Shown here: positions 49,691 to 62,373 of the stretch, one piece after another
Numbering within the stretch: the stretch's first letter is position 1
Layout of the letters: each line of letters opens with the position of its first letter
Assembly: GCF_004343075.1 (NCBI RefSeq)
Contig: NZ_SLXP01000016.1
Location: 1 to 64,000 of the forward strand
Reading direction: 5' to 3'
From: Rhodovulum marinum
Lineage (GTDB): Bacteria > Pseudomonadota > Alphaproteobacteria > Rhodobacterales > Rhodobacteraceae
Length of the DNA: 64,000 nucleotides
Program-made: the position numbers and the translations under genes
Notes under the pieces: model-generated
What the model was told of the DNA's origin: nothing
The model's input: the letters and a program-made list of their open reading frames with translations, nothing else
Databases searched by the model: none

Positions 49691-50560
49691 CTAGCGCAGA
49701 AAGCCCATGGCGTAGGTGGGGCTGGCCATTTCGCGGGCGAGATAGGCGTTCAGCGCGTCGGGGTCGGGGGCGCGGGTGGTTTTCGTTTCCCCGGCGGCCA
49801 GCCCGCCGGTGATGAACAGCGAATCGAGGTCTTCGCCCAGCGCGCCGCGAATGTCGGTGGCGATGCCGTCGCCGATGCACAGGATCTGGTGGTCGGGCAC
49901 GTCGGCCACCTGGGCCAGCCGCTGGCGGGCAAGATCGTAGATCGCGGGCTGGGGCTTGCCGAAATACAGGCTTTCGCCGCCCATCTCGGTATACAGCCGC
50001 GCCACCGCGCCCGCGCACCATTCGCGCGTCTCGCCGCGGTCCACGACGATATCGGGATTGGCGCAGAGAAGTTTCAGGCCCTTCTGCTTGGCGTAAAGCA
50101 GTTGCGGGCGCAGGTCGGCCGGGTCGGCATGGGCGTCGAAGGGGCCGGTGCAGACGATGCCCTCGGCCTGCTCCAGCGGCACGCGTTCGATATCGACGGG
50201 GTCTTCGACGATGCGGATCGGGTCGAAGAAGGTCAGGTCGAACTCGATTCCCACGAACCAGATCTTTTGCCCCACGGCGCCCCGGAACATCGCCGCCCGC
50301 GCCGCGTCGCCCGAGGTGGCGATGGTGTCCCAGCAATCGGTCGGCACGTTCAGTTGCGCCAACTGCCCCTCGACCGCCTTGCGATGCCTTGGCGCGTTGG
50401 TCAGCAGCACCACCGCGCCGCCCCCCGCCTTGTAGCGCTGCAGCGCGGCGACCGCGTCGGGGAACGCCTTGTGCCCGTTATGCAGGCACCCCCACAGATC
50501 GACGAACAACGCGCGGTAGCGGTCCGACACCTCGTCGAGACGGTCGATGATCTGGGTCAT
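49691..50560 (-). CDS. HAD-superfamily hydrolase, TIGR01459 / subclass IIA
   Basis: A 289-residue phosphatase-like protein. Motif I is FVDLWGCLHNG, with an Asp-x-x-Gly instead of the double-Asp DxD of standard phosphatases. Motif II is LLTNAPRHR, followed by a C2 cap, FGKPQPAIYDLA (motif III Lys) and LCIGDGIATDIRGALGE (motif IV). This is the alphaproteobacterial TIGR01459 group of unknown substrate, related to NagD. It lies 56 bases after ppaC, with the ppaC terminator in between. Confidence 0.88.
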   Translation of the reverse strand: MTQIIDRLDEVSDRYRALFVDLWGCLHNGHKAFPDAVAALQRYKAGGGAVVLLTNAPRHRKAVEGQLAQLNVPTDCWDTIATSGDAARAAMFRGAVGQKIWFVGIEFDLTFFDPIRIVEDPVDIERVPLEQAEGIVCTGPFDAHADPADLRPQLLYAKQKGLKLLCANPDIVVDRGETREWCAGAVARLYTEMGGESLYFGKPQPAIYDLARQRLAQVADVPDHQILCIGDGIATDIRGALGEDLDSLFITGGLAAGETKTTRAPDPDALNAYLAREMASPTYAMGFLR

Positions 50561-50579
50561 GGGGGGACGTCCTTGAGCG

Positions 50580-50607
50580 AAAAAGGGGCGCCCGGTGCGG
50601 GCGCCCC
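50580..50607 (-). terminator. ppaC terminator
   Basis: A perfect 10-bp stem GGGGCGCCCG (50585-50594) and CGGGCGCCCC (50598-50607), loop GTG. On the minus strand it is followed by TTTTTCGC. It lies 10 bases after the ppaC stop. Confidence 0.85.
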
Positions 50608-50616
50608 GGAAAGGGA

Positions 50617-51537
50617 TCAGAGCTGCAGGTTCGGCAGGATCTGCTTTTTCCGGCTGACGATGCCGGGCAGGACGACGGTGTCGCCCTCGACCTTGGCGGC
50701 AAAGCTTTTCTCGGCCAGCGCCTTGACCAGGTCGTTCGGCACCAGGAGCGTCGCCTCTTCGCGCAGGATGTCGACAACGAAAAGCAGCACCTGGTCGGCG
50801 CCGTCTTCGGCGGCCACGGTCTTCATCGACTCCATCAGGCTGGCCTTGCGGTCCAGCACCGTCGCGGGCGAGGTCGTTTCCAGGACCGAAACGCGCAGTT
50901 TCTTGCCCGCGACCTCGTATTCCTTGGAATCCATCCGCAGCAGTTCCGCGTCGGAAAAGGCCGACACGTCGGATTTCGCCGCGAACATCTCGGCCGCGTA
51001 ATCGGGGATCGAGATGCCGAGGTCGGCGGCCAGTTTCTCGGCCAGCGCGCGGTCGACGGGCGTTGTGGTGGGCGAGCGGAATTCCAGCGTGTCGGACAGG
51101 ATGCAGGACAGCATCGCGCCCTTGATGTTTTCCGGCATCTTCGCCGCGTTCTCGCCCATCAGGTCATGCATGATGGTGGCGGTGCAGGCCACGGGGCGCA
51201 CGGTGATGTCGATCGGCGCGCGCGTTTTCAGCCCGCCGACCAGCATGTGGTGGTCGATCAGGGCCAGCACGTTGGCCTCGTTGATCCGGGCGGGCAGTTC
51301 GGCGGGGTTGTTGGTGTCGACCACCACGACGTCCTGGCCGGGGGCGACATCGGCGACAATCTCGGGCTGGTCGAAGCCCCAGCGTTGCAGCACGAATTTC
51401 GCCTCGGTGTTGGGTTCGCCCAGCAGGACGGGCTGGGCCGCCTTGCCTTCGATCTCGGAAAGATACCACGCCCAGATGAGGGGCGAGCCGGTGGAATCGG
51501 TGTCGGGGGCCTTGTGGCCGAGAACCTTGATCGTCAT
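50617..51537 (-). CDS. ppaC: Manganese-dependent inorganic pyrophosphatase (family II)
   Basis: A 306-residue DHH-superfamily enzyme that hydrolyses PPi to phosphate and so drives biosynthetic reactions. Motifs are VLGHKAPDTDSTGSPLIWAW, VVVDTNNPAELP, LIDHHMLVGGLKT (DHH) and a C-terminal DHHA2 domain with VLPGIVSRKKQILPNL (SRKKQ substrate loop). The first motif reads HKAPDTDS where many relatives have HxNPDTDS. It has its own terminator and faces the groESL promoter region. Confidence 0.95.
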   Translation of the reverse strand: MTIKVLGHKAPDTDSTGSPLIWAWYLSEIEGKAAQPVLLGEPNTEAKFVLQRWGFDQPEIVADVAPGQDVVVVDTNNPAELPARINEANVLALIDHHMLVGGLKTRAPIDITVRPVACTATIMHDLMGENAAKMPENIKGAMLSCILSDTLEFRSPTTTPVDRALAEKLAADLGISIPDYAAEMFAAKSDVSAFSDAELLRMDSKEYEVAGKKLRVSVLETTSPATVLDRKASLMESMKTVAAEDGADQVLLFVVDILREEATLLVPNDLVKALAEKSFAAKVEGDTVVLPGIVSRKKQILPNLQL

Positions 51538-51690
51538 GGGATTGGGTCCGGTTGTCTGGTGGGTGGGTCGGGCGCCCTTATAGGCAGGGGCGCGGGGCTT
51601 GTCACGGGGGCGGCGGGCGAAGCTTTCGTGACGCCGGGCGGCGTTCGGGCGCGCGGGTCCCGGCCGTGAAATTTTTCGGCTTGCCAGTGC

Positions 51691-51719
51691 TTGACAGGCT
51701 GCGGCGTCTTGCCTACCTC
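51691..51719 (+). promoter_or_regulatory. groESL promoter
   Basis: TTGACA (51691-51696), 17-base spacer, TACCTC (51714-51719), directly before the CIRCE element. Confidence 0.7.
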
Positions 51720-51727
51720 AGCGTCCG

Positions 51728-51754
51728 TTAGCACTCGACGGGTGCGAGTGACAA
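51728..51754 (+). promoter_or_regulatory. CIRCE element (HrcA operator)
   Basis: TTAGCACTC (51728-51736), 9-base spacer, GAGTGACAA (51746-51754). The left arm is the consensus. The right arm differs at two positions from GAGTGCTAA. It sits between the promoter and groES, in the standard position for HrcA repression. Confidence 0.92.
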
Positions 51755-51787
51755 CAGTTCACACCCTGAACCAAGGAGCGTTCAAAG

Positions 51788-52075
51788 ATGGCATTCAAAC
51801 CTCTGCACGACCGTGTTCTGGTCCGCCGGGTCGAAGGCGACGAAAAGACCAAGGGCGGTCTGATCATCCCCGACAGCGCCAAGGAAAAACCGGCCGAGGG
51901 CGAGGTGATCGCTTGCGGTGAAGGCGCCCGCAAGGATTCGGGCGAACTGATCGCGATGGCGGTCAAGGAAGGCGACCGTATTCTCTTCGGCAAGTGGTCG
52001 GGCACCGAGGTGACGATCGACGGCGAAGAGCTGCTGATCATGAAGGAAAGCGACATCCTCGGCGTCATCGCCTGA
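51788..52075 (+). CDS. groES: GroES co-chaperonin
   Basis: A 95-residue protein. [38 protein letters not shown] includes the mobile loop (KTKGGLIIP) that docks on GroEL. It ends with [15 protein letters not shown]. It caps the GroEL ring. AAGGAG precedes the ATG, and the gene is controlled by the CIRCE element upstream. It is 42 bases before groEL. Confidence 0.98.
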   Translation: MAFKPLHDRVLVRRVEGDEKTKGGLIIPDSAKEKPAEGEVIACGEGARKDSGELIAMAVKEGDRILFGKWSGTEVTIDGEELLIMKESDILGVIA

Positions 52076-52102
52076 GCCGTCGCACCACATTCAACCGGAT
52101 AA

Positions 52103-53764
<1,662 letters not shown>

Positions 53765-53792
53765 GCCGATCCTTCGGGACCCATTATCGGAA

Positions 53793-53824
53793 GGGGCCGC
53801 GGTTGCGCGGCCCCTTTTTCTTTT
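53793..53824 (+). terminator. groESL terminator
   Basis: A 9-bp stem GGGGCCGCG (53793-53801) and CGCGGCCCC (53806-53814), GTTG loop, then TTTTTCTTTT. Located 28 bases after the groEL stop. Confidence 0.92.
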
Positions 53825-53911
53825 GCCTGCCGGATGGGCAATTCGGTCCGGGTGGCCTGGCGCCGCGCGGGTTCTGTTTGCGCCGGGCCGGGCGCTGCGT
53901 AGAGTGGCGGC

Positions 53912-55356
<1,445 letters not shown>

Positions 55357-55360
<4 letters not shown>

Positions 55361-57660
55361 CCGGGATCAAGGGGGCGGTGCACCGCGATCTGGCGCATGA
55401 CTCGGCGGTAAAACACGTCACCGGCCGGGCAGACTATACCGACGATATCCCCGAACCGGCGGGCACGCTTCACGGCTATCTGGGGCTGGCGCAGGTGGCC
55501 CATGGGCGGCTGAGGGGGCTGGACCTGTCGGAGGTCGCCGCCGCGCCGGGTGTGGTGGGCGTGTTGGGGGCGGGGGATATTCCGGGGCTGAACGACATCA
55601 GCCCCGCAGGCACGGGCGACGAGCCGGTTTTTCCCGAGACGGTGGTGGAGTTCCACGGCCAGCCGATTTTCGCCGTGATCGCCGAGAGCCGTGACGCCGC
55701 GCGCCGGGCGGCCACGTTGGCGCGGGTGGAGGTCGAGCCGCTGCCCGCCGCGGTCAGCATCGAACAGGCGCTGGCGGCGGGTTATCCGGACGTGACCCCG
55801 CCCCTGAAACTGGAACGCGGCGATGTGGCCCCCGCGATGGCCGCCGCGCCGCGCCGGATCGCGGGGCGGATGGCGGTGGGCGGGCAGGACCACATGTACC
55901 TGGAGGGCCAGATCGCCTTTGCCATCCCGGGCGAAGATGACGAGGTGACGGTGCACGCCTCGACCCAGCACCCGACCGAGGTGCAGCAGATGGTGGCGCA
56001 GGTGCTGGGCGTGCCGGCCAGTGCCGTGGTGGTGAACGTGCGGCGGATGGGGGGCGGGTTCGGCGGCAAGGAAACCCAGATGAACCTGTTCTGCGTGGTC
56101 GCGGCGATGGCCGCGAAACGCTGGAACCGCCCGGTCAAGATCCGCCCCGACCGCGACCAGGACATGATCGCCACCGGCAAGCGGCACGACGTCGTGGTGG
56201 ATTACGAGGTGGGGTTCGGGGATGACGGGGTGATCCACGCGGTGGATGCGACCGTGACCGCGCGGTGCGGGTTCTCGGCGGACCTGTCGGGGCCGGTGAC
56301 GGACCGCGCGCTGTTCCACGCCGACAACGCCTATTTCTACCCGGCGGTGCGGCTGCGCTCGCGGCCGATCAAGACCAATACCGTGTCGAACACGGCCTTT
56401 CGCGGCTTCGGCGGCCCGCAGGGGATGGTGGCGGCCGAGCGGATGATCGAGGAGATCGCCTATGCGCTGGGCCGCGATCCGCTGGAGATCCGGCGCGCGA
56501 ATTTCTACCGCGAGGGGCGCGACCTGACGCCCTATCACCAGCGGGTCGAGGACAATATCGTGGGCCGGCTGGTCGACGAGCTGGAGGCCAGCGCGGACTA
56601 TGCCGCGCGACGGGCCGCGGTGCTGGACCACAACGCGCGGGGCGGCGTGATCCGCAAGGGCATCGCGTTGACGCCGGTGAAGTTCGGGATTTCCTTCACC
56701 GCGACCTGGTACAACCAGGCGGGCGCCTTGATCCATGTCTACAAGGACGGGTCGATCCACCTGAACCATGGCGGCACCGAGATGGGGCAGGGGCTGAACA
56801 CCAAGGTGGCGCAGGTGGTGGCCGACGCGTTCCAGGTGGATATCGGGCGCATCCGGATCACGAAGACCACGACCGAGAAGGTGCCGAACACGTCGGCCAC
56901 GGCGGCCTCTTCGGGGTCGGACCTGAACGGGATGGCGGCGCTGGATGCCTGCGAGCAGATCAAGGCGCGGCTGGTGGCGTTCGCCGCCGAAAGCCGGGGG
57001 GTGGCGCCCGAAGATGTGCGTTTCGCCCCGAACGAGGTGCGGATCGGGGGCGAGGCCGTGCCCTTCGACCGGCTGGTACACGAGGCCTATATGGCGCGGG
57101 TGCACCTGTCGGCGGCGGGGTTCTACAAGACGCCGAAAATCCACTGGGACCGGGCGGCGGGGCGGGGGCACCCGTTCTATTACTTCGCCTATGGCGCGGC
57201 CTGTTCCGAGGTGTCGGTGGATACGCTGACCGGGGAATACCGGGTCGACCGGGTGGATATCCTGCACGACGTGGGCCGGTCGCTGAACCCGGCGCTGGAC
57301 CTGGGCCAGGTCGAGGGGGGCTTTATCCAGGGGATGGGGTGGCTGACCACCGAGGAGCTTTGGTGGGACGACGAGGGGCGGCTGCGCACCCATGCGCCGT
57401 CGACCTACAAGATCCCGCTGGCCTCGGACGTGCCGCGGGTGTTCAACGTGGCGCTGGCCGACTGGTCCGAGAACCGCGAGAGGACGATCAAGCGGTCCAA
57501 GGCGGTGGGCGAGTCGCCCTTCATGCTGGCCATTTCGGTGCTGGAGGCGATCTCGATGGCGGTGGCGAGCGTGGCGGACTACCGCGAATGCCCGCGCCTT
57601 GACGCGCCCGCCACGCCCGAACGGGTGCTGATGGCCGTGGACCGGCTGCGCGGGGTCTAG
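55357..57660 (+). CDS. xdhB: Xanthine dehydrogenase molybdenum-binding subunit
   Basis: A 767-residue Moco subunit that oxidises hypoxanthine and xanthine to urate. Motifs are GQDHMYLEGQIAFA, RRMGGGFGGKETQMNLF near residue 235, FRGFGGPQGMVAAERMIEEIA near 350, NHGGTEMGQGLNTKVAQVVADAF near 470 and the catalytic Glu in SKAVGESPFMLAISVLEAI near 715. Length and motif order match bacterial XdhB. Start and stop are tightly linked to xdhA and xdhC (3-base gap). Confidence 0.95.
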
Positions 57661-57663
57661 GCG

Positions 57664-58503
57664 ATGGCGTGCGATCCGGTGCTGGAGGCGTTCCTGGCGG
57701 CCGCGCCCGACTGCGTGCTGGTGCGCGTGGACCGGGTCGCGGGGTCGGCCCCGCGCGAGGCGGGGGCGTGGATGCTGGTTTCCGCGGGCGAGAGTTACGG
57801 GACCATCGGCGGCGGGCGGCTGGAATTCGAGGCGATGAAAGCCGCCCGCGCGATGCTGGCCGGCGACGGGGCCGCGCGGCGGATCGAGATGACGCTGGGC
57901 CCCGAGACCGGGCAGTGCTGCGGCGGGCGGGTGGCGGTCACGCTGGCGCGGCTGGACGACGCGGCGCGCATGGCGCTGGGGCGCGCGGCGGGGGCGCGGC
58001 CCCCTGTCTACGTGATGGGGGCGGGGCATGTGGGCCGGGCGCTGGCCGGTCTGCTGGCGCAGATGCCGGTGCGGGCGGTGCTGGTCGACAGCCGGGCGGG
58101 CGAACTGGCCCGCGCGCCCGCGGGGGTCGAGGCCCGCCTGAGCGCGCTGCCCGAAGCCGAGATCCGCGCGGCCCCGCCGGGCAGCGCCTTTGTCGTGCTG
58201 ACCCATGACCATGGCCTGGATTTCCTGCTGGCCGCCGAGGCGCTGGCGCGCGGCGACGCGGCCTATGTCGGGCTGATCGGGTCGGCGTCCAAGCGCGCGC
58301 GGTTCCTGCGCCACCTGGCCGAGACGGGGCAGGCGGACCGGGCGGGCGCGCTGACCTGCCCGATCGGGGCGGCGGGGGCGGGGGACAAGCGCCCCGCGGT
58401 GATCGCCGCCTTTGCGCTGGCCGAGATCATGGGCGCGCTGGCCCGTGCCCCGGCCGCCCGGGCGGACGCGCCCCCCGGGCTTATTCCTTGCGGCGGTTGG
58501 TGA
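57664..58503 (+). CDS. xdhC: XdhC, molybdenum cofactor insertion chaperone
   Basis: A 279-residue accessory protein. It binds and sulfurates Moco before inserting it into XdhB. The N-terminal XdhC/CoxI domain has RVAGSAPREAGAWMLVSAGESYGTIGGGRLE, followed by GPETGQCCGGRVAV (a conserved CC motif). The C-terminal Rossmann domain has VYVMGAGHVGRALAGLLAQM and YVGLIGSASKRARFLRHL. Its last 23 bases overlap the convergent small secreted gene. Confidence 0.93.
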   Translation: MACDPVLEAFLAAAPDCVLVRVDRVAGSAPREAGAWMLVSAGESYGTIGGGRLEFEAMKAARAMLAGDGAARRIEMTLGPETGQCCGGRVAVTLARLDDAARMALGRAAGARPPVYVMGAGHVGRALAGLLAQMPVRAVLVDSRAGELARAPAGVEARLSALPEAEIRAAPPGSAFVVLTHDHGLDFLLAAEALARGDAAYVGLIGSASKRARFLRHLAETGQADRAGALTCPIGAAGAGDKRPAVIAAFALAEIMGALARAPAARADAPPGLIPCGGW

Positions 58504-58735
58504 CCTCGAAATCGGCGTTCAGGTCGATATCGTACTGGCCGTCGATGCAGAACACGTCGTCCAGTTCATAGCCGCCGCCGTCCTCGGCCTCGATATTGCC
58601 GGGGTCCATCTCGCATTGCATTTCGGCAAGCAGGGCGGTGATCCGCTCGACCACCTCGGGGGAAATTTCGGCGTCCTGCGCGGTGGCAAGGCCGGGGGCC
58701 GCGACCAGGGCGGCGAGGACAAGAAGGCGTTTCAT
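58481..58735 (-). CDS. Small secreted acidic protein, function unknown
   Basis: An 84-residue protein with a signal peptide (residues 1-19, ending ATAQD). The short mature part is very acidic, has two cysteines (MQCEMDPGN and VFCIDGQYD) that could form a disulfide, and ends in a basic VTNRRKE. I do not recognise the family; the pattern AEDGGGYELDDVFCIDGQYDIDLNADFEV recalls PepSY-like short periplasmic proteins. The ribosome site is GGGAG. It converges with and overlaps xdhC by 23 bases, and lies 11 bases after the next minus-strand gene, so the two are probably one operon. Confidence 0.7.
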   Translation of the reverse strand: MKRLLVLAALVAAPGLATAQDAEISPEVVERITALLAEMQCEMDPGNIEAEDGGGYELDDVFCIDGQYDIDLNADFEVTNRRKE

Positions 58736-58746
58736 GGCGGTCTCCC

Positions 58747-59205
58747 TTACCGGATCGAGAATTGCACGCGCTGCGCATCGCCGGTCGAGCCGGGAATCTT
58801 CAGCTCGACGCTGCCCGGCTTGATCGCGACGAAGGAAATCCGGGCGGTGCCGGCGGCGTCGAATTCCAGGCTGTCGACGGCCATCGGGCGGATCTCGATA
58901 TCGTTTATGACGATCTCGTTGATCCAGATGTTGCGGAAGAAGTCGGACCCCGTGATCGCCAGTTCGGCGGACCCGTCGGCGGTGATCTCAAGCTCGTAAT
59001 AGGCGCCCGATTGCAGCTCGATCGGCTGGGCGCCAGCGTGCAGCGGCTGGCCCGAGGCCAGCGTCAGTTCGATCGGCTCGCCGCGGTTGCAACTGGCCAG
59101 AAGCCCGGCAAAGCCGAGGTTGTCGCAGAGCGGCGCGGCGGCCAGGGGCCCCGCGCCCGCGCCCGCGGCCAGTGCGGCCGCCAGGGCCAGTGAAAACCGT
59201 GTCAT
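58747..59205 (-). CDS. Secreted beta-rich protein, function unknown
   Basis: A 152-residue exported protein. The signal peptide covers about residues 1-24 (ending PLAAAPLCD). The mature part has two cysteines close to its start (CDNLGFAGLLASC). Alternating-hydrophobic strands (PIELQSGAYYELEITADGSAELAITG, VELKIPGSTGDAQRVQFSI) follow, in keeping with a small beta-sandwich like a cupredoxin-type fold, but copper ligands are not evident. It is followed at 11 bases by the small acidic secreted gene. The 293 bases upstream, before the divergent Mrp operon, contain its promoter; I see no other gene there. Confidence 0.68.
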   Translation of the reverse strand: MTRFSLALAAALAAGAGAGPLAAAPLCDNLGFAGLLASCNRGEPIELTLASGQPLHAGAQPIELQSGAYYELEITADGSAELAITGSDFFRNIWINEIVINDIEIRPMAVDSLEFDAAGTARISFVAIKPGSVELKIPGSTGDAQRVQFSIR

Positions 59206-59498
59206 TCTTGTCCTCCCTTGCGTCTTGTTCTGCCGACGTCCCGCGCCGTTGTTTCAGGACAGACGACCACCCCGGCCCGGCCCGGTCAATGATCCGAAAG
59301 TATCTGCCACGCCCCCCCGGTGGCGAGGTAATCCGCATCCGCCCCGTGGCCAGCGGGTTTTTCCGTTGCGTCGAAACTGTGCAAACCGGCGACGGGGGCG
59401 GCGCCGGAGACATGGGCGCGAAACTTTCGTTCAATCGCATTTCCCATCCGAAGAAATCCCGCTAAGTCTGTCCCGGACCTTAACGACTGGTGGACCGG

Positions 59499-62372
59499 AT
59501 GAGCAGCGGCAGCAGCCTGTTACCGATCATTGCGATCCTTCCTTTCCTCGGCGCGCTGGTGCCGGGCGTGATGATCCGCGCGGGGCGGAGTGCCTGTGCG
59601 ACCTTTACCGCGATCCCGACGATCCTGGCGCTGGTGATGCTGGGGGTGCTGGTGCCCGACGTGATGCGGGGCGAGGTGATCCAGTGGCGGGTCGAGTGGC
59701 TGCCGCAGCTGGGCCTGTCGGCCAGTTTCTTCCTGGACGGGCTGGGGATGCTGTTCGCGGGGATGATCCTGGGGATGGGCCTGCTGATCACGCTGTATGC
59801 CCGGTTCTACCTGTCGGGCGAGGACCCGATGGGGCAGTTCTATACCTATCTTCTGTTGTTCCAGGGCGCGATGCTGGGCATCGTGATTTCCGACAACATA
59901 TTGCTTTTGCTGATCTTCTGGGAACTGACCAGTCTGACCTCGTTCCTGCTGATCGGGTATTGGAAGCATTTGCCCGAGGGCCGGCAGGGCGCGCGGATGG
60001 CGCTGGCGGTGACCGGGGCGGGCGGGCTTGCGATGATCGGCGGGATGCTGATCCTGGGCCAGATCGCGGGCAGCTATGAACTGACCGAGATCCTGACGCA
60101 GGGCGACGCGATCAAGGCGTCGGAGTGGTATCTGCCCGCGCTGATCCTGATCCTGATCGGGGCGTTCACCAAGTCGGCGCAGTTCCCGTTCCATTTCTGG
60201 CTGCCGCACGCGATGGCCGCGCCCACGCCGGTCTCGGCCTACCTGCATTCGGCGACCATGGTGAAGGCGGGCGTGTTCCTGATGGCGCGGATGTGGCCAG
60301 TGCTGGCGGGGACCGATGCGTGGTTCTACATCGTGGCGACCACGGGCCTGGTCACGATGGTGCTGGGCGCGCTGATCGCGATCTTCAAGGACGATCTCAA
60401 GGCGCTGCTGGCGTTTTCCACGGTCAGCCACCTGGGCCTTTTGACGATGCTGTTGGGGTTCGGGACGAAATTCGCGGCCATCGTGGCGGTGTTCCACGTC
60501 ATCAACCACCTGACCTTCAAGGCGGCACTGTTCATGTCGGCGGGCATCGTCGATCACGAGGCGCATACCCGCGACATCAAGCGGCTGGGCGGGTTGGCGA
60601 AGCTGATGCCGATCACGGCGGCCATCGGCATGGTGACGGCGCTGTCGATGGCGGGGATCCCTCTGTTCAACGGGTTCCTGTCCAAGGAAATGATGCTGGA
60701 CGCGGCGTCGGAGACCGCCTGGGCGGGCAGCCATTGGGCGGTGCCCGCGGCGGCGACGCTGGGCGCGCTGTTGTCGGTGGCCTATTCGTTCCGGTTCATC
60801 GCGCATGTGTTCCTGGGCCCGGTGCGCGACGATTACCCGTCGAAACCGCATGACCCGCCCTTCGGGATGTGGGCCGCGCCCGCGTTCCTGGCGGTGTTCG
60901 TGGTGCTGATCGGCGTGCTGCCCGCGGTGGTCGTCGGCCCGCTGGTCGCGGTGGCGGGCGGCGCGGTGATCGGGGGCGGCGAGTTGCCCTATTACTCGTT
61001 GAAAATCTGGCACGGGGTGAACACGGCGCTGATCATGTCGATCATCGCGGTGGCGGGCGGCCTTGTGGTGCTGTCGCTGCACCGGCCGCTGGACCGCCTG
61101 TGGCAGGCCGCCCCCCGGCCCGAGGCCAAGGTGATCTTCGACGCGCTGATCGACGCCTCGGCGGCGGTGACGGGCTGGGTCACGCGGGCGCTGCATAACG
61201 GCGCGATCAGCCGTTACCTGGCGATCTTCGTGGTGGCGACCGTGGGCCTGGGGATCGCGGCGTGGAATGGCGGCGCGCTGGCCCCGCGTACGCGCGAGAT
61301 GCTGCCGATCCCGCCGGTGGTGGCGGTGGGCTGGGTGCTGCTGGTGGTGGCGACCTTCCTGGTGGTGACGATGCACCGGCGCCGGTTCCAGGCGCTGGTG
61401 CTGATCGGGGTGATCGGGCTGATGGTGTCGGTGGGCTTCGTCTACCTGTCGGCGCCCGACCTTGCGCTGACCCAGATCTCGGTCGAGACGGTGACGATCA
61501 TGCTGTTGCTGCTGGCGCTGCATTTCCTGCCCAAGACCACGCCGCTGGAAAGCCCGCTGTGGCGGCGGACCCGCGACGGGGTGATCGCGGTGACGGCGGG
61601 CGTGGCGGTCGCGGGGCTGGCGATGGCGTTCCTGATGCGCGATTTCTCGTCGATCTCCGACTTCCACCTGGCCAATTCCTATACCGGGGGCGGCGGGACC
61701 AACGTGGTCAACGTGATCCTGGTCGATTTCCGGGGCTATGACACCTATGGCGAGATCATCGTGCTGGGGATCGCGGGGCTGACGATCTTTGCCCTGATGG
61801 AGGCGCTGTTGAACGGCCCGGCGGCGCGGCGGCTGCGGAATGCCGATTTCGCCAACGACCGGTCGCGCGACCGCCACCCCTTGATGATGGTGATCGCGAC
61901 CCGCGCGATGATGCCGATCGCGGTGATGGTGGGCGTCTACATCTTCCTGCGCGGGCACAACCAGCCGGGCGGCGGGTTCGTCGCGGGGCTGGTGATCTCG
62001 ATCGCGCTGTTGATGCAATACATGGCGTCGGGATTCGCCTGGACGCAGGAACGCAAGCGGATCGAGTATCACGCGATGATCGGCTGGGGCGTGGTCGTGG
62101 CGGGGCTGACGGGCGTCGGTGCGTGGCTGGCGGGCAAGCCGTTCCTGACCAGCGCCTATGGCTATATCGACCTGCCGGGGATCGAGGAATTCGGCCTCGG
62201 CTCGGCCTTCCTGTTCGACCTGGGCGTGTTCCTGACGGTGCTGGGGGCGGTCATGCTGATGCTGTACAGCCTGTCGCGGATCGCGCGCTATGCCGGCGAG
62301 ACGGTGAATGTCGAGCCGATGGATTACGACCCCTCGTCGCGTGTCGAAGCGGCCAGGAACGGAGGCGAGTGA
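59499..62372 (+). CDS. mrpA: Mrp antiporter subunit A fused to subunit B
   Basis: A 957-residue membrane protein of the multisubunit Na+(K+)/H+ antiporter. The first 500 residues form a NuoL-like antiporter domain (IFWELTSLTSFLLIGYW, FPFHFWLPHAMAAPTPVSAYLHSATMVKAG, LLAFSTVSHLGLLTMLLG, GIPLFNGFLSKEMMLDA). An MbhD/MbhE-like region follows (about 600-760), and then an MnhB domain with IATRAMMPIAVMVGVYIFLRGHNQPGGGFVAGL near residue 815. MrpA and MrpB, separate in Bacillus, are thus one protein. The start is uncertain: GTG at 59490 is in frame 9 bases upstream. Confidence 0.93.
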   Translation: MSSGSSLLPIIAILPFLGALVPGVMIRAGRSACATFTAIPTILALVMLGVLVPDVMRGEVIQWRVEWLPQLGLSASFFLDGLGMLFAGMILGMGLLITLYARFYLSGEDPMGQFYTYLLLFQGAMLGIVISDNILLLLIFWELTSLTSFLLIGYWKHLPEGRQGARMALAVTGAGGLAMIGGMLILGQIAGSYELTEILTQGDAIKASEWYLPALILILIGAFTKSAQFPFHFWLPHAMAAPTPVSAYLHSATMVKAGVFLMARMWPVLAGTDAWFYIVATTGLVTMVLGALIAIFKDDLKALLAFSTVSHLGLLTMLLGFGTKFAAIVAVFHVINHLTFKAALFMSAGIVDHEAHTRDIKRLGGLAKLMPITAAIGMVTALSMAGIPLFNGFLSKEMMLDAASETAWAGSHWAVPAAATLGALLSVAYSFRFIAHVFLGPVRDDYPSKPHDPPFGMWAAPAFLAVFVVLIGVLPAVVVGPLVAVAGGAVIGGGELPYYSLKIWHGVNTALIMSIIAVAGGLVVLSLHRPLDRLWQAAPRPEAKVIFDALIDASAAVTGWVTRALHNGAISRYLAIFVVATVGLGIAAWNGGALAPRTREMLPIPPVVAVGWVLLVVATFLVVTMHRRRFQALVLIGVIGLMVSVGFVYLSAPDLALTQISVETVTIMLLLLALHFLPKTTPLESPLWRRTRDGVIAVTAGVAVAGLAMAFLMRDFSSISDFHLANSYTGGGGTNVVNVILVDFRGYDTYGEIIVLGIAGLTIFALMEALLNGPAARRLRNADFANDRSRDRHPLMMVIATRAMMPIAVMVGVYIFLRGHNQPGGGFVAGLVISIALLMQYMASGFAWTQERKRIEYHAMIGWGVVVAGLTGVGAWLAGKPFLTSAYGYIDLPGIEEFGLGSAFLFDLGVFLTVLGAVMLMLYSLSRIARYAGETVNVEPMDYDPSSRVEAARNGGE

Positions 62373-62373
62373 G

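Noticed and set aside
59520..62072. An 850-codon open frame antisense to mrpA
   Set aside because: A shadow of a membrane protein gene: the complement of hydrophobic codons gives Gln/Arg/His-rich sequence.
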